DNA of 64,000 bases, from contig CAVWKW010000001.1 of assembly GCA_963755705.1 (NCBI GenBank), positions 1,054,001-1,118,000 on the forward strand, in the 5' to 3' direction. Below, in pieces: positions 17,224-25,988 of this stretch (the first letter of the stretch is position 1; each line of letters opens with the position of its first letter). Made by a program: the position numbers and the translations under genes. The stretch is from JBARDN01 sp963755705 (GTDB taxonomy: Bacteria > Desulfobacterota > Binatia > Binatales > Binataceae). The notes below the pieces were generated by a model. That model made no database searches. It worked only from the letters and a program-made list of their open reading frames with translations, and was not told where the DNA came from.

Positions 17224-17787
17224 TCACAATAAATGAGCCAGGGCAAAAGCTTTCAACCATAGCGGTCTGAAGGCCGCCGACTCCTCCGTGATCGCCTCGG
17301 TAGCTGGCACGACGCGGCGGAAGTGGATCTCGAATTCGGGCTTCCACTCGAGCAACCGTACCTTCGCCAGCCAGATTGAGCGGACCAGCACCAACCCAAG
17401 TTCCGATCCGTCAATACATCGACCGCGGCTGAACCCGAGAAGACGCGCGTCGGTCACGATCGCGCACGCTTCCTCGAGCATCTCTCGACGCAGTGTTTGT
17501 TCCCAATTCTCTGTGCCTTCGGGTCGGCCTGCCGGAAAGCCCCAGGACTCACCGTCTGGCGAGATCAGAACCACGCCACCGGCTTCGGTCACGCAGACGC
17601 CGGCCGAGCCGTGCGCGCGGCCGTCCGGCGCAACGGACCCGGAGTGCCAGGAAACGGCCCAGCGCTGCCCACCGTTCTCGACCTCGAACTCATCACCGTC
17701 TCGCAGCAAGGCACACCTCGAAGGCACGAAGCCAGATTTTCGACCGGCGCGAGCGTCAGATTCGTGCGCCGATATCGGTCCACGCAA
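17224..17787 (-). CDS. NUDIX hydrolase
   Basis: The frame opens at 17787 (187 residues) and overlaps the methyltransferase end by 32 bp; a GTG at 17727 is an alternative start that removes the overlap. The Nudix box G-x5-E-x7-REMLEEAC lies near residues 87-110, with the metal-binding REMLEE core intact, preceded by the ESWGFPAGRPEG strand-loop. These enzymes hydrolyse nucleoside diphosphates linked to another group. The substrate is not readable. It lies at the end of a minus-strand run with the methyltransferase. Confidence 0.8.
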   Translation of the reverse strand: MRGPISAHESDARAGRKSGFVPSRCALLRDGDEFEVENGGQRWAVSWHSGSVAPDGRAHGSAGVCVTEAGGVVLISPDGESWGFPAGRPEGTENWEQTLRREMLEEACAIVTDARLLGFSRGRCIDGSELGLVLVRSIWLAKVRLLEWKPEFEIHFRRVVPATEAITEESAAFRPLWLKAFALAHLL

Positions 17788-18421
17788 CCCGCACCTTTGC
17801 CGCGCCCGTCACAGGGTCGTGCGCCTCGGTCTCGCCGACGGGCTCGAAGCCTGCGGCGCGAAGGATTTCCGCCGCCGACTCGGCTTCGCGAGCCGGCTTC
17901 GCGAGCATGAAAGCGCCAGGTCTGTAGCAGCTCAAGATCAGACGTCCGTTGGGTTTGAGGTATAGGCGAGCCACGCGCTCGAGCAGCATCCCCCAACTTT
18001 CGGGCGGCACCGCATCGGCAAGAGTGGTGACATAGTCAAAGCGAATCGGCGGCTCGAACGTCATCACATTCCCGCTCCAGATTCGCGCCGCCCAAAGCGG
18101 AAGCCGCTTCCGCGCTCTGTCCGCAATCCGCCCCGAAAGATCGAGTCCGTAGGGTTCGATATGATGTCCGTCCTCCGCGACCCACGCCGTCAGAGTCTCG
18201 ATCAGCAGGCCATTGGCGCATCCGACGTCCAGCCAGGTGCCGTCCCGATCGAAGGCGCGAGCGATCACGCGCCGCTTGGCTTCCCAACTCGCCATGTCGC
18301 CGGACGACCCCGAGCCGCCAAAGACATCGCCGCGCTCATCTGCCGCGACGTACGAGTCCTCGAGCAGGGTACGAACCCGCTCGTAGTAGTCGTCGGGGTT
18401 GGAATGATCAGGATTAGACAT
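17756..18421 (-). CDS. Class I SAM-dependent methyltransferase
   Basis: 221 residues. Motif I is WLDVGCANGLLIETL (near residues 63-77), followed by the acidic end of strand 2 in YGLDLSG, the GNVMTF region and the post-motif LYLKPNGRLILSCY. This is a Rossmann-type methyltransferase with a probable small-molecule substrate. The ATG at 18421 lies 21 bp after the M28-like gene stop and the gene overlaps the NUDIX gene, suggesting a minus-strand operon. Confidence 0.82.
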   Translation of the reverse strand: MSNPDHSNPDDYYERVRTLLEDSYVAADERGDVFGGSGSSGDMASWEAKRRVIARAFDRDGTWLDVGCANGLLIETLTAWVAEDGHHIEPYGLDLSGRIADRARKRLPLWAARIWSGNVMTFEPPIRFDYVTTLADAVPPESWGMLLERVARLYLKPNGRLILSCYRPGAFMLAKPAREAESAAEILRAAGFEPVGETEAHDPVTGAAKVRVAWTDIGARI

Positions 18422-18442
18422 CAGAGCCCCTGATGGGTTGGT

Positions 18443-19656
18443 TTATCTGGATTCCGCTATCGTGAGCGCTATGGCCGATGCGCGTGCAAGCGGTTCGAGC
18501 AACGCCGGCGCGGTCATTTCAGGACCGTCGCTCTTCAGGTGATGAAAGAAGTTACCAAGAGAAAGGCCCATCCGGGAATAGCTGTTCTCGACCAGCAAGC
18601 GCTGCGCGCCGGCGCCCTGATCGGCCAGTGGCCCAATGCATGGAATCCCCGCGAAAGTTTTGCGCGCGATGCCTAACAGGTCTTCGCTCGCGTACAACCT
18701 GCGGCGCGCGTTAACTCGATCAAGCCGCAGCAGTCCCTCGGGACCTTGTTGCCACTCGAAGGCCGCGACGGCTGCACCAAACAGCATCCAGCATTTCACG
18801 CGCTCACGCGGAGGCGGCTCATCGCGCAGATACGCGCGCATCCCGGCGAATCCGAGTTCATGCCCGGAGTGACCGAGGAATATCCAATCGCATTCTCTAG
18901 TCCGTCTGGCGACGAAACGCGCCAGTCCGAGAAGCATCGCTATGCCCGGCCCGCGCTCTGCGCCGCACCGGAACCATCCGCTGATCGGTGTCGATACAAT
19001 CATCAGCTCGCGGCGGCTCGAAGCCGGGTCTGATGCGGGAAGCGTCGCGATCACATTGCGCGCGGATGCCGCGTCGTTTGCGTCACCATCGATTAACATT
19101 GATACATCGTCGCCAGGCTGCACGGCCTCGAGCTTCGGAAGATCGCGCGGAGCAACCAAAAAAACCCAACCGGCCATGACGGTAAATTACCGGAAGAGTT
19201 CATCGCGATGATCTCGCCGGTAGGGCCTTCTGTGGCGGCAAGCACACCTATTGCGCCGGTTTTGACGGCGGAGTCAACGATTTGTGTCGCTGGTGAGCGC
19301 GGCCCGACCGTGTCACCGCGATGCTTCGGCAAGTGGACGAGTGCGATTCGCCCTTTTACTTCCGGCGAAGCGGAATCGAGTCGAGCGAGCTTGGCGATAA
19401 CAGGACGGGACGTAGCGCGTGGAGGCCATAGAGGAAAACATTCGAGGCCACGTCCGGCGATCTTCAGTTGCGCGCCTCTCAAAAAGAACTGTCGAACTGT
19501 GAACGGATGGAAGCGGGTCGTGAAGCCGACCCTTGAAAGCTCGTCTGCGATCCATTGCGAAGTTTTGAAGTCGCATTCGGTCGCGGTGCGATGATCGCCG
19601 AGCGCGCAGTAATGCTCGACGTCGGCAAATAGGCCATCACCACTTAACGGATCCAT
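18443..19656 (-). pseudogene. M28-peptidase-like protein split by a frameshift at a homopolymer
   Basis: Two overlapping minus-strand frames make up one protein. The first part starts at ATG 19656 (MDPLSGDGLF) and covers a PA-like segment (IALVHLPKHRGD). The second, ending at 18443, has a GERGPGIAMLLGLARF helix and a GHSGHELGFAGM motif, as in M28 aminopeptidase-like proteins. The break falls at a run of seven T on the coding strand (plus-strand A7 at 19158-19164). Eight T would join GFF to LVAPRDLPKL in frame, giving about 404 residues. The usual first M28 zinc motif (H-x-D) appears as STPISGW, so even the repaired protein may lack activity. It lies 41 bp downstream of the phospholipase D-like gene. 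Confidence 0.65.
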
Positions 19657-19696
19657 AGCGTAACGATTGGATAACGGAGCATCTTGCCGAGGACTA

Positions 19697-21079
19697 TCAC
19701 ATGATCGGTTCAATGAACCGCGCGAAAATCTCATCGAGGCGTTCTCGCAGGCCGCGATGTTTCCATTGTTCGGGCTCGATTTGTCTGGAGTGTTCCATGT
19801 CATTTAGGAACATCTGGTTCATTTGATCGCCGAACGAATGGCTCAAGACAATCGCATTGATTTCGTTATCACGCGCGATACTCCACCAATCGAGATTCGA
19901 GGAACCGACCGTTGACCATACTCCATCGATCGTCGCGGTTTTCGCGTGCAACATCTTTCCCCGCCATTCATAGATCTTCACGCCTGCCTCGAGCAAGGCA
20001 TGGTAGTGCGAACGTTCTGCTGACACGATGAATGGTTCGTCGCTTTGGCTGGGGAGCAGCAAGCGGACGTCAACCCCGCGTTCAGCGGCGTGCTCGAGTG
20101 CATGCACCATCTGACGGTCCGGCGCGAAGTAAGCGTCGGTGACATATACATTCGTTTCGGAATTGACTATTGCCGAGATCAAGGTGACGTAGATCAGGCT
20201 GAATTGTTCCGGTACGCTCGCGATCACTCGCACGATGTGATTGCCGCGCCGTTTCAGTTCTGGAAAATAATTGCGTGGACTGAGCGTGGCTCCCCCCTGA
20301 TAGTACCATTCGTTGATGAATAGCCGTTGCATTTCCGCGACCACCGGACCCTCGAGCTCGATGTCCGTATCGCGCCAATATTCCGGCGGTCCGCTTTCCT
20401 TTCTCGGACTGCTGCCCAGTCCGCTGGCATAAACCTCAGAGATATTGATGCCGCCGGTGAAGGCGACGCCCCCATCAACGATTAACATTTTGCGATGATT
20501 GCGGTGATTGAGTGTCCAGGGAACTTTTGCCGCGAACGGATCCAGCGGACGGTATTCCAGAACCTGGATTCCATTCTGGCGCATCCGATCGAAAAAACTC
20601 GACGACGTACTGATTGAGCCGACGCTGTCATAAATTACATTTACCTGCACTCCATGGCGCTGCCGCTCGATCAACGCGTCGGCAAACATCTGACCGATTG
20701 GCCCGTCGGAAAATGTGTACATTTCGAGGTTGACGCTGTCTTTGGCAGCGTGGATTGTGGACAACATTGCGCTATAGGTCGCAGTGCCGTTTTCCAGGAG
20801 CGTGGTCTTGTTGCCGACCACCAATGGAACATTGCTGAGCGCCTGCTCGAAGGCGAGATGCCTTGCGAGGATATCGCTGGGCGTCTTCTGATTTTCGTTC
20901 AGTCGGTGGATGATCTGTTGTCCCTGTTCCTCTGTCAGGGGTCCATTGGGTCCGGTAAAGCTCGAGTTCTCATCGTAAAAAGATTTGGAATGAAGCAGAG
21001 CGTGGATGTCCGGGATTGTGCCGCAACTACTCAGAATCGCTGCGGAGACAGCGAGAAGCAGCAGTAGGACCCGATTCAC
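19697..21079 (-). CDS. Phospholipase D-like/cardiolipin synthase family lipoprotein
   Basis: 460 residues from GTG 21079. The N-terminus has a hydrophobic signal and a lipobox ending LSSC (about residue 19), so it is probably a lipoprotein. Two PLD catalytic motifs are present: HRNHRKMLIVDGGVAFTGG and HAKTATIDGVWSTVGSSNLD, both complete HKD motifs. This arrangement matches cardiolipin synthase-type enzymes, which transfer phosphatidyl groups between phospholipids. A lipid-anchored form would act at the envelope surface. It lies 32 bp downstream of a glycine-zipper lipoprotein gene and upstream of the M28-like gene. Confidence 0.87.
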   Translation of the reverse strand: MNRVLLLLLAVSAAILSSCGTIPDIHALLHSKSFYDENSSFTGPNGPLTEEQGQQIIHRLNENQKTPSDILARHLAFEQALSNVPLVVGNKTTLLENGTATYSAMLSTIHAAKDSVNLEMYTFSDGPIGQMFADALIERQRHGVQVNVIYDSVGSISTSSSFFDRMRQNGIQVLEYRPLDPFAAKVPWTLNHRNHRKMLIVDGGVAFTGGINISEVYASGLGSSPRKESGPPEYWRDTDIELEGPVVAEMQRLFINEWYYQGGATLSPRNYFPELKRRGNHIVRVIASVPEQFSLIYVTLISAIVNSETNVYVTDAYFAPDRQMVHALEHAAERGVDVRLLLPSQSDEPFIVSAERSHYHALLEAGVKIYEWRGKMLHAKTATIDGVWSTVGSSNLDWWSIARDNEINAIVLSHSFGDQMNQMFLNDMEHSRQIEPEQWKHRGLRERLDEIFARFIEPIM

Positions 21080-21110
21080 TTTACTGAAGACCGAGCTCTG
21101 CCTGTCGAGA

Positions 21111-21404
21111 TCAGTCGCCGGAAGAGTTTTTCTTCACTTCATAACCAGTGGCAGCGCCTCCGAGTCCTCCGGCGACGGCGCCCACTAAAGGATCGCCCAC
21201 TGCAGCTCCGACAAGAGCGCCACCAGCGGCACCGCCGAGACCACCAACGGTGGCCGCGCTACCGTTCGAGTTTGTGGTACTGCCGGCTATAGCTCCGACG
21301 CCCGCGCCGGTAGCGCCGCCTAACAGCAAAGCACATCCCGGTGCGAGCAACATTACCGCCGCCAGCGTCGCGGCGATCCCGAGACGAAAAATTTTGGAAG
21401 TCAT
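21111..21404 (-). CDS. Glycine-zipper lipoprotein
   Basis: Start taken at ATG 21404 (MTSKIFRLGIAA, 97 residues) because a signal peptide begins there; the open frame reaches 21485. The signal ends in the lipobox LAPGC. The mature part is a run of GxxxG-type repeats (GGATGAGVGAIAG, GGLGGAAGGALVGAAVGD, GAVAGGLGGAATG), typical of small outer-membrane glycine-zipper proteins such as the OmpA/SlyB-like families. It probably inserts in or stabilises the outer membrane. It leads the minus-strand run with the phospholipase D-like gene. Confidence 0.8.
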   Translation of the reverse strand: MTSKIFRLGIAATLAAVMLLAPGCALLLGGATGAGVGAIAGSTTNSNGSAATVGGLGGAAGGALVGAAVGDPLVGAVAGGLGGAATGYEVKKNSSGD

Positions 21405-21644
21405 GATAAGAGCAAATGAGCTAATTTCGTGCCACGGAAAATCGCTGCGATCGTAAGACTTCAAAATCGACGGCTGGCAGGGCACGGTGTGAATAAATTT
21501 CTCGTCACGATCTGTGATTGAAATCGCTCGGCGAACTCTCCGGGAACGCTGCGCCGAACCCTCCAGATCGCTATTGTGGCAAATAGGGAGCTGAGCAGGA
21601 GAAATTGGGAAATTTGACGCAATGACCGGATCGCGCGAGACTCA

Positions 21645-23180
21645 GTGGCGCAAATGGCATCACCACTTAACTTATTGTTCATCACGGCCGACCAGTGGCG
21701 CGGTGATTGTCTTTCCGCGCTGAACCATCCTGTCGTCCGCACCCCGAATCTCGACGCTCTGGCGGCGGAGGGAGTGCTGTTCAAGAGCCACTTCGCCAAC
21801 ACCGCGCCGTGCGGTCCCAGCCGGGCGTCGCTACACACCGGGATGTATCTGCAAAACCATCGTTCTGTTACAAATGGCACTCCGCTTGATGCGCGGCATA
21901 CGAATTGGGCTAAAGAGGCTGCGGCACACGGCTACGATCCCGTGCTGTTTGGCTATACCGATACCAGCCAGGATCCACGCGGGCTCGCGGCGAACGATCC
22001 ATGGCTCACGAGCTACGAGGGCCCGCTGCCCGGCATCCGGCCGGTGTGCCTGCTGCTCGGCGCTCCGAAGCCGTGGACCGATTGGCTACAAACTCATGGT
22101 TTCGAGGTTCCGTCAAATATCAGTCTCGCGTATGGCTGTAGAGCGGAAGGCCCGGACTACGAGGATGGCGCGGCGCATCCCAGGCCACTTAAGTATCCGG
22201 CAGAGTATGACGACACCGCGTTTCTGATTAGTCAGACTATAGAGTATATACGCACTGCCAGCGGACCATTTGTCGCGCACCTGTCGCTGCTGCGGCCGCA
22301 TCCGCCGTTTGTCGCGCCCGAGCCTTACAACGCGCTATACGATCCGGCGCTCGTGCCGGGATTCTCGCGCCGCGCCACGCCGGACGACGAAGCGGAACAG
22401 CATCCATGGCTCGCGTACCAGCTATCGCATCGGATGTTTCGAGCGACTGAAAATGAGCAGCGGCTCCGTCGGCTGAAGGCTGTGTATTTTGGACTGATGA
22501 GCCGGGTTGACGCGGAGATAGGAAAGCTCATTCAGTTTTTGAAAGACAGCGGCCGTTGGAACTCGACGTTGATTATATTTACGTCGGATCACGGCGAGCA
22601 GATGGGCGATCACTGGCTAATGGGTAAGGGGGGCTATTTCGACGCGTCTTATCACATCCCATTAATCGTGCGAGATCCGCGGCGGCCGGCCGATGAGGCT
22701 CGGGGCGCGGTGATTTCGTCGTTTACCGAGAACGTCGATATCATGCCGACCTTATTGGAAGCGATTGGCGCCGAGGTTCCGATACAATGTGATGGCAGGT
22801 CGCTCGCTCCCTTTCTTGATAATGCGAGGCTGAACGACAAATGGCGCGACGAGGCGCATTGGGAGTACGACTTTCGCGATCCCGCGGACACGACCGCGGA
22901 ACGCGCGCTCGGGCTTACTATGCATCAATGCACGATGAACATTATTCGAGGTGCGCGGTACAAGTACGTGCATTTCACGAAGCTGCCGCCGCTGTTCTTC
23001 GACCTCGAGACTGACCCGAGTGAGTTCGTGAACCTGGCCGAGTCGCCGGAGCATCAACGATTGGTCCTGGAATATGCGCAGAAGATGCTGTCATGGCGCA
23101 TGAATCACGACGAGCAAACGCTGACGCACATCACGCTTGTCGCGCCGGGTCCGATCTCGCGACGCTCGCCGCGCTACTGA
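21645..23180 (+). CDS. Sulfatase/phosphonate monoester hydrolase superfamily enzyme
   Basis: Up to 511 residues from GTG 21645 (ATG 21654 also possible). The N-terminal metal site is FITADQWRGD. The sulfatase signature CGPSRASLHTG places the formylglycine-forming cysteine at C56. Later motifs are TSDHGEQMGDHWLMGKGGYFD and a C-terminal segment with FFDLETDPSEFVNL. The GDHWLMGKGG form is common in phosphonate monoester hydrolase/arylsulfatase members. The gene ends 4 bp from the convergent phosphonoacetaldehyde hydrolase gene, so a phosphonate ester substrate is attractive but unproven; a sulfate ester is the alternative. It needs a formylglycine-generating enzyme or anaerobic maturase encoded elsewhere. 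Confidence 0.85.
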   Translation: MAQMASPLNLLFITADQWRGDCLSALNHPVVRTPNLDALAAEGVLFKSHFANTAPCGPSRASLHTGMYLQNHRSVTNGTPLDARHTNWAKEAAAHGYDPVLFGYTDTSQDPRGLAANDPWLTSYEGPLPGIRPVCLLLGAPKPWTDWLQTHGFEVPSNISLAYGCRAEGPDYEDGAAHPRPLKYPAEYDDTAFLISQTIEYIRTASGPFVAHLSLLRPHPPFVAPEPYNALYDPALVPGFSRRATPDDEAEQHPWLAYQLSHRMFRATENEQRLRRLKAVYFGLMSRVDAEIGKLIQFLKDSGRWNSTLIIFTSDHGEQMGDHWLMGKGGYFDASYHIPLIVRDPRRPADEARGAVISSFTENVDIMPTLLEAIGAEVPIQCDGRSLAPFLDNARLNDKWRDEAHWEYDFRDPADTTAERALGLTMHQCTMNIIRGARYKYVHFTKLPPLFFDLETDPSEFVNLAESPEHQRLVLEYAQKMLSWRMNHDEQTLTHITLVAPGPISRRSPRY

Positions 23181-23184
23181 GCGG

Positions 23185-24003
23185 CTATGGGCGCTCGCCG
23201 TTGTGCAAGCGTGACTCGATCGCGTCTAGGGCGGGTTCGCAATCGGCGACCGTGTCGATCACCAGATGCGCGCCTGCGGCAATCAGTTGCGCGCGGGCAC
23301 GCTCGAGACGAGACGCCTTTTCCGCCGATGGAAGCGCGGCGAAGTCTTCGGACGACAGGCCAATCAGGTTACCGGTACGGGCGACGCCAATCGTCCACAC
23401 GCCCGCGCGCAATCCTTCCTCGATATCAACGACCGTGTCGCCGATCTTCACGATTGCCGCGAGCGGCTCGACCTGGAGCCGGATGGCGTTGGCAAAGATC
23501 ATCCATGGGAAGGGTCGACCAGCACCGACCTCATCGGGGGTGATTGAACAATCAGGTAAATAGCCCTGCCTGGCTGCGGGGCCGAGGATCAAATCGAGCA
23601 TCGCGCGAGTGTAACCGGTGGTGCTTCCGATCTTGATTCCACGACGGCGAAGGCGCGCAGTTGTTTCCGCGACTCCATCGATAACGTCGGAGTGCGCGAC
23701 GATGCATTCGAGTTGCAGTGGCACGAAATCCGCGAACAGGCTATCAACGTCGGCTTCTCCCGCGGCGCGTCGGGATGCCTTATGCCATTGGGCCGAAACG
23801 CTGGGCTGAAGTAGTATTTTTCTGAGATGATCCTTCTTCAGGATGCCCATATCGCGCCTCGCATCGTCCTCGGAGATTGGAACGCCGCGCCGTGCGAATA
23901 CTTGCTGGAGGACGCGGACCGGTGCGAGGCTGCCGTGATCAACCGTGGTGCCTGCCCAATCGAAGATCACGGCCTTTACGGGTCCGGAATACTCTGTCTT
24001 CAT
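23185..24003 (-). CDS. phnX: Phosphonoacetaldehyde hydrolase (phosphonatase)
   Basis: 272 residues, a HAD-superfamily enzyme that cleaves the C-P bond of phosphonoacetaldehyde to acetaldehyde and phosphate. The nucleophile motif is FDWAGTTVD (D15), with the DWAG variant typical of PhnX. The Schiff-base lysine lies in MGILKKDHLRKI (probably K56, at the same spacing from the aspartate as in Bacillus PhnX). Further signatures are GSTTGYTRAML and IKIGDTVVDIEEG. Its ATG overlaps the TAA stop of the upstream FAD oxidoreductase gene (TAATG), so the two are translationally coupled. Confidence 0.93.
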   Translation of the reverse strand: MKTEYSGPVKAVIFDWAGTTVDHGSLAPVRVLQQVFARRGVPISEDDARRDMGILKKDHLRKILLQPSVSAQWHKASRRAAGEADVDSLFADFVPLQLECIVAHSDVIDGVAETTARLRRRGIKIGSTTGYTRAMLDLILGPAARQGYLPDCSITPDEVGAGRPFPWMIFANAIRLQVEPLAAIVKIGDTVVDIEEGLRAGVWTIGVARTGNLIGLSSEDFAALPSAEKASRLERARAQLIAAGAHLVIDTVADCEPALDAIESRLHNGERP

Positions 24004-25145
24004 TATATAGACATCTCGCGTGTCATCTGTTCGGCCAAGCCGAAGGATAATGTCATCCCCGAGCCGCCAACTGCGGTGACGATACGTACCCCGGGCGCAG
24101 CATCAATCGCGACATAGGATTTGTCCGGATGCTTGGCGTACACGCCGTACCATCGCTCGGCGATGGAGAGATCCGGTGCGAGCAGGAATCTACGCACGTC
24201 GCGCAGCACGAGTTCGTCGATTTCGGTTTTATTGAAAATATCGACGGCGAGGCCGTACTCGTGGGAGTCGCCGAGCGTCAGCGCGCCGTCGGCGGTTTGC
24301 GAGACCAGCGTATGTATTGCCCAACGATCATATGCCGCCAGTTCACGTGCAACGCGCTCTTTATATTTGGGCAGTGTCACGGTGCAGATCTCGAACGCGG
24401 GATAGAATCTCAGCGTGAGGCCAGCGGCCAGAGACGGGCCAAGTTGCCATCGGTCTTTCTGCGGCGCGGTGCGCATCATCTGCAGCTTGCATCGATCGAT
24501 ACCGCTTGCCACGAACAGCTCGGGATACAGCGTTTCGAAATCGTCGCCGCCGCATACGAACACCTGGCTCGCGTGCCATGACTCTGTGCCGGCTTCGACG
24601 ATCGGCAACCGGATCGAGCGTACTGCCGTTCCGAAACGAAACTGGACGGCATATTTTTCAGTAAGAAAGGCCGGCAGCCGCGCGAGAACCTGGCGCGGAT
24701 CGACGGTCATCTCGGTCGGGCTCCAGATTGCGCCAAGCAGTCCGTCGGGATTCACGGCGCGGCTTTTCCGCAGTACGTCATCGGCAGCCAACCACGCACA
24801 GGTGTAATCGAATTCGGGAGCGCGCTCGGCGAATTCGCGCGCGACCTCAGCTTCGTCAGGATGGTAAACCACGTGGAGCGATCCGGTCGGAAGATACGGA
24901 AGAGCGGCCTCATCGAGAAGCTCCTGCCAGATCTGGCGACTGCGCATCGCCATCTGATGAACCGCGCCGGCCCGCTGCCCGATCGGCCAGATCATCCCGA
25001 AGTTGCGCACCGACGCTCCCTGTGCCTTGGGTGTGCGCTCGAAGACCACGACTGAGCGTCCGCGTTTTGCCGCGAAGTAGGCATGCGCGAGACCGAGGAT
25101 ACCTGCGCCAACGATCGCAACGTCCGCTGCCTGAGTTTTCGCCAC
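24003..25145 (-). CDS. FAD-dependent oxidoreductase coupled to phosphonatase (TIGR03364-like)
   Basis: 380 residues with the N-terminal motif DVAIVGAGILGLAHAYFAAKRG and the VVFERTPKAQGAS continuation, a DAO-fold amine oxidase. The C-terminal flavin contact is VTAVGGSGMTLSFGLAEQM. Its sequence layout and coupling to phnX match the clade described as TIGR03364, found next to phosphonatase genes and thought to oxidise 2-aminoethylphosphonate-type compounds to phosphonoacetaldehyde. Here it would feed PhnX directly, replacing the PhnW transaminase, which is absent in this window. The start is ATG 25145. Confidence 0.85.
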   Translation of the reverse strand: MAKTQAADVAIVGAGILGLAHAYFAAKRGRSVVVFERTPKAQGASVRNFGMIWPIGQRAGAVHQMAMRSRQIWQELLDEAALPYLPTGSLHVVYHPDEAEVAREFAERAPEFDYTCAWLAADDVLRKSRAVNPDGLLGAIWSPTEMTVDPRQVLARLPAFLTEKYAVQFRFGTAVRSIRLPIVEAGTESWHASQVFVCGGDDFETLYPELFVASGIDRCKLQMMRTAPQKDRWQLGPSLAAGLTLRFYPAFEICTVTLPKYKERVARELAAYDRWAIHTLVSQTADGALTLGDSHEYGLAVDIFNKTEIDELVLRDVRRFLLAPDLSIAERWYGVYAKHPDKSYVAIDAAPGVRIVTAVGGSGMTLSFGLAEQMTREMSI

Positions 25146-25305
25146 TGCACTCTCCGCGGCTTCTCCAACGCCGTCGATCGATTCTGCCAGATATCAAACC
25201 GGAAATCGCCGGATATGGATTGGATCGGCGCTTGCGCTTCAGGGATGCTTATTCTAACCGTGTGCGGAGACGAAGATCTAAGCGAGAATCTCAGGTAAAG
25301 AAGCC

Positions 25306-25980
25306 GTGGCCGAAAACGTGGAATCCTTTGAACCCCAATCAGGATCGCCAACTATCCGCGGGATGCTGCCCTCGCTGATCGTCGACGCGGGCCTGCCCGC
25401 GATCGCCTACCAAATTCTGACGCGCCACGGGGTCTCGGAAGTCTCGGCGTTGACAGCGGGCGCGATTTTTCCCGCGGCGAACATCGCGATCGGTTTCATG
25501 AAGACGCGGCGGATCGATCTGATCGGAGCGTTGGTCTTGGTGTTCATCGCGGTCGGCACGGTCACGTCGTTGATTTCCGGCAATGTGATCTTTGTGCTCG
25601 TGAAAGAATCGATGCTGACCGCGGTTTTCGGGGCGATCTGCCTGTGGTCGCTCTTGTGGAGCCGACCCTTGATGTTCTACTTCGGCCGCCAATTCGCGGC
25701 CGGCGATGATCCCGCGCGAATCGAGTGGTGGAACGGAATGTGGGATCGTCCGGGCTTCCGAAAGACCCTGCGGACGATCACCGTGGTCTGGGGCATCGGC
25801 TACATTCTTGAGTCGTTGGTGCGGGTGGCGTTTGCGCTGACGCTTTCGCCCGGTGTCGTGGTGGCGATATCTCCAACCATGGCGATCGGCGTGACGGTTC
25901 TACTAATCATCTGGACCGGGCGGTATGGGCGGATGGCGCGCGAGCGCGGGTTGCGCGAGGCTGCGCTCACGCAAGGCTAG
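25306..25980 (+). CDS. VC0807-type multi-pass membrane protein
   Basis: 224 residues from GTG 25306. After a short polar N-terminus the protein has about six hydrophobic helices (for example AGAIFPAANIAIGFM, LIGALVLVFIAVGTVTSLI, SMLTAVFGAICLWSLLW and a final VVVAISPTMAIGVTVLLIIW), separated by a polar loop with FYFGRQFAAGDDPARIEWWN. This layout matches the VC0807 family of inner-membrane proteins, whose function is not established. It stands alone between the phosphonate genes (divergent) and the P450 gene (convergent, 8 bp apart). Confidence 0.7.
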   Translation: MAENVESFEPQSGSPTIRGMLPSLIVDAGLPAIAYQILTRHGVSEVSALTAGAIFPAANIAIGFMKTRRIDLIGALVLVFIAVGTVTSLISGNVIFVLVKESMLTAVFGAICLWSLLWSRPLMFYFGRQFAAGDDPARIEWWNGMWDRPGFRKTLRTITVVWGIGYILESLVRVAFALTLSPGVVVAISPTMAIGVTVLLIIWTGRYGRMARERGLREAALTQG

Positions 25981-25988
25981 CGACCCGG

